A stretch of DNA of 64,000 nucleotides from Synechococcus sp. NOUM97013. Its GTDB lineage: Bacteria > Cyanobacteriota > Cyanobacteriia > PCC-6307 > Cyanobiaceae. Both the position numbers and the translations under genes were made by a program. Location of the stretch: assembly GCF_014279815.1 (NCBI RefSeq), contig NZ_CP047941.1, positions 1,798,001 to 1,862,000 on the forward strand, written 5' to 3'. Below, piece by piece: positions 38,671 through 48,095 of the stretch (the stretch's first letter is position 1; the number at the start of each line of letters is the position of its first letter). The notes beneath the pieces are model-generated. The model was not told the DNA's origin and made no database searches. It saw only the letters and a program-made list of their open reading frames with translations.

Positions 38671-39842
38671 GGAGCCAGACGGGTCGCCGCCTGCTCCAGC
38701 ACCTCCGTGGGCCGCACCAGGGCCAAGCGCAACCAGCCGGTGCCGGCTTCACCGAACCCGGAGCCAGGGGTCAGGGCTACACCGCAATGCTCCAGCAGCT
38801 CAGCCGCCAGCTGTTCATCCCGCCAACCGCGGGCATGGGCCCACTCCGGCACGGGCATCCAGAGGTAGAGCGCCATTGACGGTTCAGGGATCGACCATCC
38901 GAAAGCCGCCAACGCCTGACGGGTCCGATCCCGCCGTTCGCGGTACACGGGCAGCAAACGCGCAGGCCAGTCGGGATGTTGATCCAGAGCCGTGATCGCG
39001 CCTTGCTGCAGCGCCCGGCATTGGTTGAAATCCACCACACCCTTGAGTTCGCGTAAGGCCGCAATCAAAGGCGCGGCTCCGACCGCGAAGGCCAACCGGA
39101 ACCCACCCAGACACCAACCCTTCGACAGGGAGAAGAACTCGATGCCGCGCTCCCGCCACTGGGGGCAGCGCAGCAGTGACGGCGCTTCGCCCTCCAGGGC
39201 CAGATCCACATAGGGATTGTCGTGAGCGAGCACAAGATCGTGACGATCACAGCGGTGCATCGCCGCATCCAACCAGGCCTGTTCGCCGGTGCAGGCGGTG
39301 GGATTGTGCGGGAAGCCCAGGACCATCAGGCGCAGTCGGTCCCACTGAGCCGCCGAGAGCGCATCGAAATCGGGAGCCCATTGCCGCTCAGCGCACAACG
39401 GCAGAGTCTCAATGGCAGCATCCGCCAGTTCGAGGCCGCCCCGATGGGAGGGGTAAGAGGGGTCGAGGATCAGCGCCGAATCCCCTGGATTAAGTACGGC
39501 GAGCGGCAGATGGGCCGTCCCCTCCTGGGAACCAACCAGCAGCAGCACCTCACTGTCGGCATCAACCGACACGCCAAAGCGCTTCTGGCACCAGGCCGCC
39601 GCGGCCTGCCGAAAAGGTTCGGTACCGGCATGCAGGCAGTAGGAGGCACTGGCAGGTTCCGTCAGAACGGAGGCCATGGCCTGCAAAGCCGCCGGCGGTG
39701 GCAGCAGATCGGTTGAACCAAGCGAAAGATCGATCAGCGGCCGTTGAGCACAAGCCGAGCTGCGTCCATACGCAGCTTTACGGCGATCGTTGCGGTCAAA
39801 AACGCCGCTGCCCAGTCGGGCCAGACGATCAGAGGTGAGCAT
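38649..39842 (-). CDS. PLP-dependent aminotransferase class I/II
   Basis: 397 residues from ATG 39842, inside the last codons of trxA. LIDLSLGSTDLLPPP opens the fold; GFPHNPTACTGEQAW, DNPYVDLALEG and SLSKGWCLGGFRLAF are the cofactor motifs, the last with the Schiff-base Lys. The closest fit is the LL-diaminopimelate or succinyl-diaminopimelate aminotransferase-like group, but the substrate cannot be fixed by reading. It forms one unit with trxA and birA. Confidence 0.88.
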   Translation of the reverse strand: MLTSDRLARLGSGVFDRNDRRKAAYGRSSACAQRPLIDLSLGSTDLLPPPAALQAMASVLTEPASASYCLHAGTEPFRQAAAAWCQKRFGVSVDADSEVLLLVGSQEGTAHLPLAVLNPGDSALILDPSYPSHRGGLELADAAIETLPLCAERQWAPDFDALSAAQWDRLRLMVLGFPHNPTACTGEQAWLDAAMHRCDRHDLVLAHDNPYVDLALEGEAPSLLRCPQWRERGIEFFSLSKGWCLGGFRLAFAVGAAPLIAALRELKGVVDFNQCRALQQGAITALDQHPDWPARLLPVYRERRDRTRQALAAFGWSIPEPSMALYLWMPVPEWAHARGWRDEQLAAELLEHCGVALTPGSGFGEAGTGWLRLALVRPTEVLEQAATRLAPWWTQQH

Positions 39843-40155
39843 CCAGGAAGGCCTGCAGCTGTGGGCGCGCGACGGCCCCTTCATGCCGGGCGAGTTCCAC
39901 ACCCTCCCGGAACAGAATCAGACAGGGAATGCCCTGCACCTTGTAGGCATCGCGAGTGGTGGGATTGCCATCCACTTCCATCTTCCCAACAGCCAGGCGC
40001 CCCTCATACGCCTCTGCGGCCCAGTCCATCAGCGGTGCCATCAACCGACAGGGACCACACCAGGGAGCCCAGAAGTCCACCAACACGGTGCCCGCTGCCT
40101 TGAGCACCTCTTGATCAAACCCTGCGTCGGTGAAATCGGAAACAGAGGCGGACAC
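39829..40155 (-). CDS. trxA: Thioredoxin
   Basis: 108 residues, GTG start. VLVDFWAPWCGPCRLMAP holds the CGPC redox site, followed by a thioredoxin cis-Pro at GIPCLILFREG, where an extra Cys precedes LILF. It reduces disulfides in light-linked regulation and stress. The end overlaps the aminotransferase start by 14 bases. Confidence 0.93.
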   Translation of the reverse strand: MSASVSDFTDAGFDQEVLKAAGTVLVDFWAPWCGPCRLMAPLMDWAAEAYEGRLAVGKMEVDGNPTTRDAYKVQGIPCLILFREGVELARHEGAVARPQLQAFLDAHL

Positions 40156-40215
40156 ATCGGAGCTGCGAAGTACTTCGATCCTATGAACCGAAGTGCCCGC
40201 AGGAGGTCCAGCTGC

Positions 40216-40995
40216 TCAGAGCTTGTCGATGGAGCGGCGCAACTCTTCGAGGTCGTTGTCCACCTCCGTGACCTTGACCGGTTCGACAGTGGCATCAGCC
40301 GCTTGGTCTGCAGCAGGCAGAGCGACGGCCTCGGGACCCGCCGAGAGTTGCTGGCGTAGCGCTGCCAGTTCATCGTCGACATCGTCGCCGCCCTCCAGAG
40401 CAGCGAACTGACTTTCGAGATCAGCACCCGCCAGCTCGGCCGCCGCCTGACTGCTGGCTTCCATGGCCTCGACCTTGTCCTCCATGCGCTCGAACGCCGC
40501 CATGGCGGAGTTGCTGCCTAGGTTGCCAACGGCACTCTGCAGCTGCTGCTGCGCCTTGGCCGCCTGGGCCCGGGCCTTGAGCATGTCCTTCTTGGTCTTG
40601 GCCTCGGCGATCTTGCCTTCGAGCGCCACCAAGCTCTTCTTCAGGGTCTCGACCTGGGCGTCCTGGCCCTGCACCTGCTTGGGAAGAGACGTCGCGGTTT
40701 CCTGAAAGGTCTTGCGGCGGGTCAGCGCCTCACGGGCCAGATCCTCTTCGTTTTTCTTCAGCGCCAGCTCAGCCCGTTCGTACCAGGTGCGTGACTGCAC
40801 TTCAGCCTGCTCCGCCTGATTGCGCAGGCGTTTCTGACTGGCGATCGCCATCGCCACCGCCTGGCGAAGCTTCACCAGGTCTTCCTGCATGTCCGCGACG
40901 GACTGATCGAGAATCTTGACCGGATCTTCGGCCTTGCTCACCAGATCGTTGACATTGGCGCGCAGCAGACGGCTGACCCGATTGAAGAAACCCAT
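40216..40995 (-). CDS. vipp1: PspA/IM30 family protein Vipp1
   Basis: 259 residues. MGFFNRVSRLLRANVNDLVSKAEDPVKILDQ is replaced here by its start MGFFNRVSRLLRANVNDL, an amphipathic helix, followed by long coiled-coil helices (about 25-210) with an Ala/Glu/Lys-rich pattern. The C-terminal extension (beyond about 220, ending EELRRSIDKL) distinguishes Vipp1 from PspA. It is an ESCRT-III-like protein needed for thylakoid membrane maintenance. Confidence 0.92.
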   Translation of the reverse strand: MGFFNRVSRLLRANVNDLVSKAEDPVKILDQSVADMQEDLVKLRQAVAMAIASQKRLRNQAEQAEVQSRTWYERAELALKKNEEDLAREALTRRKTFQETATSLPKQVQGQDAQVETLKKSLVALEGKIAEAKTKKDMLKARAQAAKAQQQLQSAVGNLGSNSAMAAFERMEDKVEAMEASSQAAAELAGADLESQFAALEGGDDVDDELAALRQQLSAGPEAVALPAADQAADATVEPVKVTEVDNDLEELRRSIDKL

Positions 40996-41070
40996 GAATC
41001 GCGGAGAGCGTTGCCTGAGGGTAGCGAGCGAATCAACCGCACCTGCCTAGGGTCTGACGGAAATCGGCAG

Positions 41071-41652
41071 ATGGCCATGGGGCGCGCCCCGCAATCGCAG
41101 CGACGTCGCTTCGGCCGAGGTGAAGTGCTTCTGCCACCCACGCCTGCGCCCGCCCAACCCTTGAGCGGATGTCTGGACGCCCTCCAGAAGACCTGGCGGC
41201 AGGAAGGATCCCTGGCAGCGCTTTGGCAGGACTGGCCGACCCTGGCCGGCGATCAGCTCGCCGGGCACTGCAGACCGCTGAGCCTCCGCAACGGCGTTCT
41301 CACCGTGGGGGCCAGCCACCCCCAGTGGCGTCAGGCGCTGCTCTACAGCAAATTGCAGCTGCTGGCGACGATTCGTGCCGCGGGCCATCCGGTGAAGGAT
41401 CTGCGCATCCAGCAGCACCACCCGACCGCACGCCCAACGGCAGATGACCCGCTGGAGGACTGGAAGCGCCATCCCAGCAGGATCGACGTGCACGGCATCG
41501 CGCCCTGTCCCCGTTGCGGCACGCCATCACCTGTCGGTGAAATGGCCCAGTGGGGCCATTGCAGTTTCTGCCGCCGCATTGAACTGAGCCAGGCGACAGC
41601 CGTACCCGAAGCAGAGGCCACCGCAAGAGATGCGAGTGACAGAGATCAGTAG
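41071..41652 (+). CDS. DUF721/DciA-like protein with C-terminal zinc ribbon
   Basis: 193 residues from ATG 41071 (the frame opens at 41011). The middle, SLAALWQDWPTLAGDQLAGH then RNGVLTVGASHPQWRQALL, is the DUF721/DciA core, a KH-like fold used by many bacteria to load the replicative helicase DnaB. The C-terminus carries CPRCGTPSPVGEMAQWGHC-x2-C, a four-cysteine zinc ribbon. The role as helicase operator is inferred from the family. The 3' end overlaps the convergent glycosyltransferase gene by seven bases. Confidence 0.8.
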   Translation: MAMGRAPQSQRRRFGRGEVLLPPTPAPAQPLSGCLDALQKTWRQEGSLAALWQDWPTLAGDQLAGHCRPLSLRNGVLTVGASHPQWRQALLYSKLQLLATIRAAGHPVKDLRIQQHHPTARPTADDPLEDWKRHPSRIDVHGIAPCPRCGTPSPVGEMAQWGHCSFCRRIELSQATAVPEAEATARDASDRDQ

Positions 41653-43490
41653 CGCTCCGGCCTTGGCTTCCGCCAGGTGAGCACCACGCCATCGGCCTGC
41701 AATGCATCGGCGCGATCTTCCAAGCGTTCACGGTCGAGGCGCCAGAGCTCGTAGATCCCTTCACGAGCGAGGATCTGGGGTTGCAGATCCTGCCAGTGCT
41801 CCTTGGCTGCAGTGCCGGTGTTGATCACCACGAGCACCGAGGGCGATCCATCAGCAGCGGAGCGGGGGCGGCCCTCAAATCCACGCCGGCGCTCAGAGCT
41901 GAGGCGATCGGCCAGGTTCAGCAGAGCAGCCCGCGATTCGCCTTCGTAGATCACCACCTGACCGGTATAGAAGTGCAGGGAGGGCTTGAGGACGCCGATC
42001 ATGGCGAGCGGTTCGCCGGGCTCTCGCTGCGCCACGACCTGCTCCGCCACAAGGCGCACAGGAAGCTGGCGCACCCGATCGCCCAGCTGAATCATCGGCA
42101 CGAGCGCAAACAGCTGGAAGGCCACCAGCGGACCCTGCCAGGCGAGCAGCCGGCCCGGCACCGACGCACGCAGACACCACAGGCCCAGGAGCAGAGCAAA
42201 GGAAAAGCACACCGCCGCCCTCAGCACCAGACCACTCGCCAGCAGCTCAGCAGGCAGGGTGGGCATCTCAGGGTCCTGGATCAGAGGGACCCAGAGTGAA
42301 GACAGCCACAAGCCCACCGTCAGGATCAAGGTGAGGCCAGCCGTGCACCACCAGGCGGTGAGCAGCCCCCAACGGCGCTGAAGGGCGGCTGATCGCGCGG
42401 TAATCGCCATGATCAGCGCCGCAGCAGGCGTGGCGGGCAACCAGTAGCTGGGCAACTTGGTGGCCGCTGCGGTGAACAACAACAGCACGGCCAGCAACCA
42501 ACAACCAGCGAAATCAATCAGGCTGTCGCCAGAGGGCTTGCGAGCGGTGGAAGCGCTGCCGGAGAAGCCGGCCAACACCCGTCCCAGCCCGAGCAGCAAC
42601 AAGGGTGTGAATGGCAGGGATGCCACCACCAGCACTGGTCCGAAGAACCACCAGGGCTGGAGGTGGTCATTCACGACGCTCGTGAGTCGCTGAAGGTTGT
42701 GGTAGCCGAAAAAGCTGTCCCAGAACGGCTGCCCCTCCACCAGCAGTTCAGCGATGTACCAGGGAAGACTGATGGCCGCGGTGATCAGAAGTCCGGGCAG
42801 TGGCCTAAGGCAACGCCAGAGACCAGCCAGGTCACGTCGGGTGATCGCAAACAGCACCAGAGTCATGCCCGTCAGCACCACCGCAACAGGCCCCTTGGTG
42901 AGCACAGCGGTAGCCAGGAGAATCCAGGCCAGCCACCACCGCCGTCCGGATCCAGCGACATAACAACGCCATTGGCAGAGCAGGCTGAGAGCCAGCGTTC
43001 CATTGAGCAAGGCATCGCTGACGGCCGTACGGCTCCAGATCAGCACCAGGGGAGACAACCCGAAGGCCAGCGCTGCAGCCACCGCCGTTCGGCGGGGATG
43101 GTCATCCTCGGAACCGGGATGTCGCAACAGCGTGTCGCCGATGGCGAGCATCGTCACCACTGAGGCCAGCGCCGACGGCAGACGCGCCGCCCAGGTCCCA
43201 AGAGGATCCCAGTGCTGATGACAGGGAAGGGCGTACCCCAACCCCATCAACCAGTAAACGAGCGGCGGTTTGTCGAATCGGGGCAACCCGTTCACCCGCG
43301 GTGTCAGCCAGTCGCCGGTCTCGGCCATGGCCCGACCTGAGGCCGCAAACAGCGGTGGCGTTTCGTCCACCAATCCCGTGCTGCCGAGCTTCCAGCAAAA
43401 GAGCGTCATCCCCAGGCCAAGGATGAGCAACAGTCCCCGCCGGCGCTGCCGTGGCGTGAGAACGATGGGAGCTGACGAAACCGCGTTCAT
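41646..43490 (-). CDS. PMT/ArnT-type membrane glycosyltransferase
   Basis: 614 residues from ATG 43490, with about 11 membrane helices. DETPPLFAASGRAMAETGDW and VNGLPRFDKPPLVYW are the GT-83/ArnT catalytic-loop motifs that bind a lipid-linked sugar donor. A soluble C-terminal domain follows residue 460. It would transfer a sugar from a polyprenyl phosphate to a cell-surface acceptor. It overlaps the upstream glycosyltransferase gene by one base. Confidence 0.88.
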   Translation of the reverse strand: MNAVSSAPIVLTPRQRRRGLLLILGLGMTLFCWKLGSTGLVDETPPLFAASGRAMAETGDWLTPRVNGLPRFDKPPLVYWLMGLGYALPCHQHWDPLGTWAARLPSALASVVTMLAIGDTLLRHPGSEDDHPRRTAVAAALAFGLSPLVLIWSRTAVSDALLNGTLALSLLCQWRCYVAGSGRRWWLAWILLATAVLTKGPVAVVLTGMTLVLFAITRRDLAGLWRCLRPLPGLLITAAISLPWYIAELLVEGQPFWDSFFGYHNLQRLTSVVNDHLQPWWFFGPVLVVASLPFTPLLLLGLGRVLAGFSGSASTARKPSGDSLIDFAGCWLLAVLLLFTAAATKLPSYWLPATPAAALIMAITARSAALQRRWGLLTAWWCTAGLTLILTVGLWLSSLWVPLIQDPEMPTLPAELLASGLVLRAAVCFSFALLLGLWCLRASVPGRLLAWQGPLVAFQLFALVPMIQLGDRVRQLPVRLVAEQVVAQREPGEPLAMIGVLKPSLHFYTGQVVIYEGESRAALLNLADRLSSERRRGFEGRPRSAADGSPSVLVVINTGTAAKEHWQDLQPQILAREGIYELWRLDRERLEDRADALQADGVVLTWRKPRPERY

Positions 43491-44593
43491 CAGCTGATGG
43501 TGCCATTCATTGGGATCAAGCCACGATGGATCCAGGCCTCGATCCGCGCGGCGAGGGCCTCCTGACTGGCCCACTGCTCCGTCCAGCGTCGACAGGCACG
43601 CCGGTCAATCGCCGCCACGCGTCGGGTCGCTTCGGTGAGCGCTTCGCGATCATCGGCCGTGACCAGCCATCCGGTCACACCGTGTTCAACGATCTCGCCA
43701 GGGCCACCACGGTCGTAGGCGACCACGGGAACACCACAGGCCAGGGCCTCGACGACCACGTTGCCGTAGGCCTCATTCCATTTCGGGGTGTTGAGGAAGG
43801 CACGACAACGACCCAGCTGTCGCTGCAGCTCCTCCGTGGTTTGAAAGCCACACCACTCGATCGTGCCGGCAGGCACCTGCGCTTCCACGCGGCTGGCGTA
43901 GGCAGGATCCTCCACCAGTCCCCACACCTTGAGGGGCTCGCCCAGCGCTGCCGCCACAGCCGCTGCATCCTCCAGCCCCTTCTCGGGAGCCACACGACCG
44001 GCCCAGCCCAGGGGACCATCGCCGCTGAGCTGCAGCCCATAGCGGGACAGGTCAAAGCCATTGCCCACCACCTCAGGCGGATGGGGAAGAGCAAAATCAC
44101 TGGCCTGACGTCGCGTGTGAAAGGCCATGCGGCGCTGATCCCAGCGCGCCAGATCCTGAATGGCCCGATCCATCAGGGACGACACCGATCCCATGCTCAC
44201 CAGGTGGAAGATGGGACTGGCCACATGGGGGGTGAGCCAGAGCGGCAGCCAGTCGTAGCCGAAGTTGAGCACTGCATCGGCATCGGCAGCGAGCGCGAGA
44301 GCACGATCCCAGAGCTGCGGCAGCACCCCATCCAGTGGGATCTGCATCGCGGCCTCACGGTCGGCGTGCTGCCAGCTGGGCTGATCCAGGCCAGGCGCCG
44401 TGTGCAGGGTGACCGAACCATCCAATGCAGGGAGATGAGAGCCGGAGGGAGCCACCACATGCAGGCGATGTCCGCGGCCCACCAGACCTTTGAGCACCGA
44501 CGTGAAGGTGAGTTCAACACCACCGCCGCGCCCACTGCCGAGCTGCCCGATGGGTGTGCTGACCAGCACCAGGGTCAGAGGCCGATCCGTCAT
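43490..44593 (-). CDS. Glycosyltransferase family 4
   Basis: 367 residues from ATG 44593. GSGRGGGVELTFTSVLKGL is the GT4 N-terminal loop, GWAGRVAPEKGLEDAAAVA the donor-site strand, and NEAYGNVVVEALACGVPVVAYDRGGPGEIVEHG the E-x7-E retaining motif. It moves a sugar from a nucleotide donor, probably to a lipid or glycan. ATGA overlap with the EamA gene upstream and TGATG with the PMT gene downstream make a tight three-gene unit. Confidence 0.92.
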   Translation of the reverse strand: MTDRPLTLVLVSTPIGQLGSGRGGGVELTFTSVLKGLVGRGHRLHVVAPSGSHLPALDGSVTLHTAPGLDQPSWQHADREAAMQIPLDGVLPQLWDRALALAADADAVLNFGYDWLPLWLTPHVASPIFHLVSMGSVSSLMDRAIQDLARWDQRRMAFHTRRQASDFALPHPPEVVGNGFDLSRYGLQLSGDGPLGWAGRVAPEKGLEDAAAVAAALGEPLKVWGLVEDPAYASRVEAQVPAGTIEWCGFQTTEELQRQLGRCRAFLNTPKWNEAYGNVVVEALACGVPVVAYDRGGPGEIVEHGVTGWLVTADDREALTEATRRVAAIDRRACRRWTEQWASQEALAARIEAWIHRGLIPMNGTIS

Positions 44594-45552
44594 GCCTTGA
44601 GATCTCCAGGACTGCTGATCGGTGATGAGATCCATGGTTCCCAGAGGCGTTGGCGTTGACTGACCAACAGGACGGACAACAGCACCAGCAGCACGGAGAA
44701 CCATTGCAGCGGCTGGAGACGCTCGCCCAACAGAACGCCACCCGATGCGAGGGCGAAGACGGGAGTTAGAAAGCCAAGCGTGCTGAAACCGGTGAGGTCT
44801 TCACGGTTGGCAAACCAGAAGAACAGGGCGTAAGCCAGAGCGCTGCCCAGCAGAGACGCATAGGCCATCTGGGCCCAGTTCCAGAGGGTCCAGGCCGGGA
44901 GCAGCGCCGTGCTGCTGTCGAGAGCATGGAGGAGCAGCAGTGGGATTCCCCCGAGGACCATGTGCCAGCCGGTGACCGAGATCGGATCACTGCGCTTGCA
45001 GGCGAAACGGCTGAGCACGGTGCCGAAGGCCATGGCCAGCGCTGCCAGCAGCATCCAGCCAGTGCCTTGCTGCCATCCCGACTGCAGAGCTGAAAGATCG
45101 GCCTGAAGCCACCAGTGCTGAAGCAATGGGGCCGGCACCCCCAGGCAGACGATTCCGGCCAACCCCACCACCAGACCGATCCAGCCAATGGGGTTGATCG
45201 ACTCCGCGAACAGCCAGCGGGCTAGCAGGGCAACGATCAACGGCTGGGAATCGATTAACACCGAACCGAGACCGGCACCGGTGCCCTGCAGCCCCTTGGC
45301 GAGGCAGAACTGAAACAGAACCGCATCCACCAGGGTGAACAGCAGGAACCAGCCGCGGTCCCCCGGATCGATCGCCAGCGAACGACCCAGCCATGTCACA
45401 GCCATCAGGATCACCACACCGGCCGGCAACAACCGCAAACAAGCCACCAGAGGAGCGCCACCGGATTGCACAAGGGGCGCCATCGCTGCCATTGCCGTTC
45501 CCCAGAGGGCAAACGGCAAAACCATGAGCAGACCACGCTGCAGCGTCGTCAT
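44590..45552 (-). CDS. EamA-family (DMT) transporter
   Basis: 320 residues with ten hydrophobic helices in two five-helix EamA repeats. WGTAMAAMAPLVQSGGAPL and AFGTVLSRFACKRSDP mark the repeat starts. Members export small metabolites such as amino acids or nucleotide sugars. Located at the head of the glycosyltransferase unit, it could act on a precursor or sugar, but this is contextual. Divergent from sppA. Confidence 0.88.
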   Translation of the reverse strand: MTTLQRGLLMVLPFALWGTAMAAMAPLVQSGGAPLVACLRLLPAGVVILMAVTWLGRSLAIDPGDRGWFLLFTLVDAVLFQFCLAKGLQGTGAGLGSVLIDSQPLIVALLARWLFAESINPIGWIGLVVGLAGIVCLGVPAPLLQHWWLQADLSALQSGWQQGTGWMLLAALAMAFGTVLSRFACKRSDPISVTGWHMVLGGIPLLLLHALDSSTALLPAWTLWNWAQMAYASLLGSALAYALFFWFANREDLTGFSTLGFLTPVFALASGGVLLGERLQPLQWFSVLLVLLSVLLVSQRQRLWEPWISSPISSPGDLKA

Positions 45553-45605
45553 GAAATTGGGCCGACAGGGTCCTTTTTAAGATCTAACGAGTTGAACGGA
45601 GGGCC

Positions 45606-46418
45606 ATGGGCTGGCTGTGGCGCCGGAAATCCAAACGCCGCATGGCGCGCATCGAAATCGAAGGTGCGATTAGCGGCTCGACGCGACAGCGAGTGCTGAA
45701 GGCCTTGCGGGAGGTTCAGGAGCGCGAGTTCCCGGCCCTGCTGCTGCGCATCGATAGTCCTGGCGGCACGGTGGGTGACAGCCAGGAAATCCATGCAGCA
45801 CTGCTGAGACTGCGGGACCAGGGCTGCAAGGTGGTGGCCAGCTTCGGCAACATCTCGGCGTCCGGCGGGGTGTATGTCGGCGTTGCTGCTGACGCGATCG
45901 TGTCCAACCCAGGCACCATCACCGGGTCGATCGGCGTGATCCTTCGCGGCAACAATCTTTCCGAGCTGCTGCAGAAGATCGGCATCCGCTTTGAGACGGT
46001 GAAAAGCGGGGCCTACAAAGACATTCTCTCGCCGGACCGCGCCCTGAGCACGGAGGAGCGCGCCTTGCTGCAGAGCCTGATTGACAGCAGCTACGACCAG
46101 TTTGTGACCGCTGTGGCGGAGGGCCGCAACCTTGAACAAACCAAGGTCCGCAGCTTCGCCGATGGACGAGTGTTCAGTGGTGCACAAGCCAAGGATCTCG
46201 GCCTCGTGGATGAGTTGGGCGATGAGGAAGCCGCGCGAAGATTGGCGGCACGCCTGGCCGATCTCGATGAGGAACGCTGCAAGCCGGTGACCCTCGGCAA
46301 GCCGCGCAAGCGGCTGCTGCAGAACCTGCCGGGCTCGAGACTGCTCACAAAGCTTGAGCAGGTGCTGAACACCGAACTGGAGCTCAGCGGGCAGCCCCTG
46401 TGGATGCATCGACCATGA
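45606..46418 (+). CDS. sppA: Signal peptide peptidase SppA, short form
   Basis: 270 residues from ATG 45606 with GGAGGG upstream. LLLRIDSPGGTVGDSQEIH, FGNISASGGVYVG (nucleophile Ser) and KSGAYKDI (general-base Lys) are the Ser-Lys dyad motifs of the 36-kDa SppA type. The N-terminus is basic rather than a clear anchor. It degrades cleaved signal peptides. The aroH start overlaps its stop by ATGA. Confidence 0.92.
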   Translation: MGWLWRRKSKRRMARIEIEGAISGSTRQRVLKALREVQEREFPALLLRIDSPGGTVGDSQEIHAALLRLRDQGCKVVASFGNISASGGVYVGVAADAIVSNPGTITGSIGVILRGNNLSELLQKIGIRFETVKSGAYKDILSPDRALSTEERALLQSLIDSSYDQFVTAVAEGRNLEQTKVRSFADGRVFSGAQAKDLGLVDELGDEEAARRLAARLADLDEERCKPVTLGKPRKRLLQNLPGSRLLTKLEQVLNTELELSGQPLWMHRP

Positions 46419-46795
46419 CGGACTCTCCTCAACTGCGAGGGCTGCGCGGAGCCACCACCAGCAGTGAGAACACAGTTCAAGCGATCCGTGATGCGGTCAA
46501 TGAACTGGTCGAAGCCCTGATGGATCAGAACAACCTGAGCCCCCAACAACTGGTGTCCGTCACCTTTTCGGTGACAGCGGACCTGGATGCGAGTTTTCCA
46601 GCCGCCACGGCCCGGCACCGTCCCGGCTGGGACGCCGTGGCCTTGCTGGATGTTCAACAAATGGCCGTGCAGGGAGACCTGGCCCGCTGCATCCGCCTGC
46701 TCGCTCATGCCTGGCTGCCGGCGACGCAACCCTTGCACCACCCTTACCTGCGCGGAGCGATGAAACTGCGCCCGGACCGATCTGGTCACAACTGA
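46415..46795 (+). CDS. aroH: Chorismate mutase, AroH type
   Basis: 126 residues from ATG 46415; ATG 46400 is in frame too. LRGLRGATTSSENTVQAI, the central VSVTFSVTADLDASFPA and the late LRGAMKLRPD match the trimeric AroH fold of Bacillus, with the catalytic Arg in RGAT. It makes prephenate for Phe/Tyr. Coupled to sppA by an ATGA overlap; the link is likely only operonic. Confidence 0.93.
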   Translation: MTDSPQLRGLRGATTSSENTVQAIRDAVNELVEALMDQNNLSPQQLVSVTFSVTADLDASFPAATARHRPGWDAVALLDVQQMAVQGDLARCIRLLAHAWLPATQPLHHPYLRGAMKLRPDRSGHN

Positions 46796-46893
46796 CAGAT
46801 CAAGGGCCGACCCACTCGACGGTTCACCGCGGGTGATTCTCACGACAATTCACAAACGACTCACGGCTCAAGGGCCGATTACTTTTTGCCGCG

Positions 46894-47484
46894 ATGACCC
46901 GACGTTTTCCATTCATGCCTCGAAGCACCGCTGGAATCGCTGCCCTGATCAGCTGTGGCGCCATCGGAACCAGCGCCTTGCTACAGCCCCTTGCAGCACC
47001 GCCGGCCTCGGCTCAGAACACCCCGTCGCTGCTGGAATTCCGCTGGGATGACAACAGCGGTTATCGCAAGCTGTATTTCGTTCAGAGCAGTCAGCGCCAG
47101 CGGGAACGGGCGGAATACATGTTCATGCTGCGGCCCAAGGATCGCAAGACCGCCATCCTGAAGCTGAGCATCAGCGTGCCCAAGCACTTCAACGCCCGCA
47201 TTCGTCCCAAGAATCTCTCGCTCTGCAAGATGAAACTGGGCGGGATGCTGTCGCGCAGTCGCTGCGAAGAGGTGATTCCGGCCGTGATTGAGGTGAATGA
47301 GGATCAGACCGCCATTGAGGTGTTCCCCGACACCCCGATCCCCACAGGCGACACCTACGCCGTGGTGATGAACGTGTTCAACCCCACCAAGTCGGGCATG
47401 TTCCAGTTCAATGCTCTGGCGCAGGCCCCCGGAGACGTGCCGGTGTCTGGCTATCTGGGCAGCTGGTCCGTCGATATTGACTGA
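46894..47484 (+). CDS. DUF2808 family secreted protein
   Basis: 196 residues. A signal peptide ends APPASAQ. After it, LLEFRWDDNSGYRKLYFVQSS and KDRKTAILKLSISVPKHFNA begin the DUF2808 region; CKMKLGGMLSRSRCEEVIP has a cysteine pair; IPTGDTYAVVMNVFNPTKSG follows. The family is largely cyanobacterial and has no known function. Starts 98 bases after aroH, so it may have its own promoter. Confidence 0.82.
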   Translation: MTRRFPFMPRSTAGIAALISCGAIGTSALLQPLAAPPASAQNTPSLLEFRWDDNSGYRKLYFVQSSQRQRERAEYMFMLRPKDRKTAILKLSISVPKHFNARIRPKNLSLCKMKLGGMLSRSRCEEVIPAVIEVNEDQTAIEVFPDTPIPTGDTYAVVMNVFNPTKSGMFQFNALAQAPGDVPVSGYLGSWSVDID

Positions 47485-47537
47485 CCCCGACTGATAAACT
47501 CCCTCCTTGATGAAAGGCCGGGCGCCGTAACACTCCC

Positions 47538-47675
47538 ATGACAAAACGAACCTTCGGAGGCACCAGCCGCAAGCGCAAGCGCGTTTCAGGTTTCCGGGTG
47601 CGCATGCGCTCCCACACCGGCCGCCGCGTGATCCGCAGCCGCCGCAAGCGTGGACGGGCACGTCTCGCCGCCTGA
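47538..47675 (+). CDS. rpmH: Ribosomal protein bL34
   Basis: 45 residues. [15 protein letters not shown] and [15 protein letters not shown] are the L34 family sequence; the product is very basic throughout. Followed 18 bases later by rnpA, the conserved rpmH-rnpA order. Confidence 0.97.
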   Translation: MTKRTFGGTSRKRKRVSGFRVRMRSHTGRRVIRSRRKRGRARLAA

Positions 47676-47693
47676 TCGTTCAGAGCATCTGCG

Positions 47694-48095
47694 ATGGTCT
47701 TGCCGGCATCCATGCGCTTGCGCGGCCATCGCTGTTTCAACCATCTTCATCGGCGCGGCAAGCGTTTTCACAGCACCTTGATGGTGTTGCGCACAGCCCC
47801 AGCCAGAAATGAATTGCTGAACCGCAGCGCGGTTTTGAAACCATCGTCGTCTGTGGCGAAGAGCGCACGTTGCCGTGTGGCTGTTGTGATCAGCAGCAAA
47901 GTGAGCAAGCGTGCCGTCGTGCGCAATCGCCTGCGCCGCCGCTTGCACGATCATCTGCGCAGCCGCTTTGAACAGGCTCCGGAATATGGATCCGTCTGGC
48001 TTTTGCTGAGTTTGAAACCAGGGGTCGCCCCCGAGAACCACGCCTTGCTGGAAGAATGCGACAGATTGCTTGAACAGGCGGGGCTGACGGAATGA
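47694..48095 (+). CDS. rnpA: Ribonuclease P protein component
   Basis: 133 residues from ATG 47694; MRLRG at 47712 is another possible start. The RNR box VSKRAVVRNRLRRRL (about 81-95) and the hydrophobic VAVVISSKVSKRA strand are RnpA features. It helps the RNase P RNA cut tRNA precursors. The stop overlaps the PH-domain gene by ATGA. Confidence 0.95.
   Translation: MVLPASMRLRGHRCFNHLHRRGKRFHSTLMVLRTAPARNELLNRSAVLKPSSSVAKSARCRVAVVISSKVSKRAVVRNRLRRRLHDHLRSRFEQAPEYGSVWLLLSLKPGVAPENHALLEECDRLLEQAGLTE

Noticed and set aside
43526-44659. Plus-strand frame of 377 codons opposite the family 4 glycosyltransferase
   Set aside because: The minus-strand gene has a full GT4 motif set and fits the operon with ATGA overlaps.
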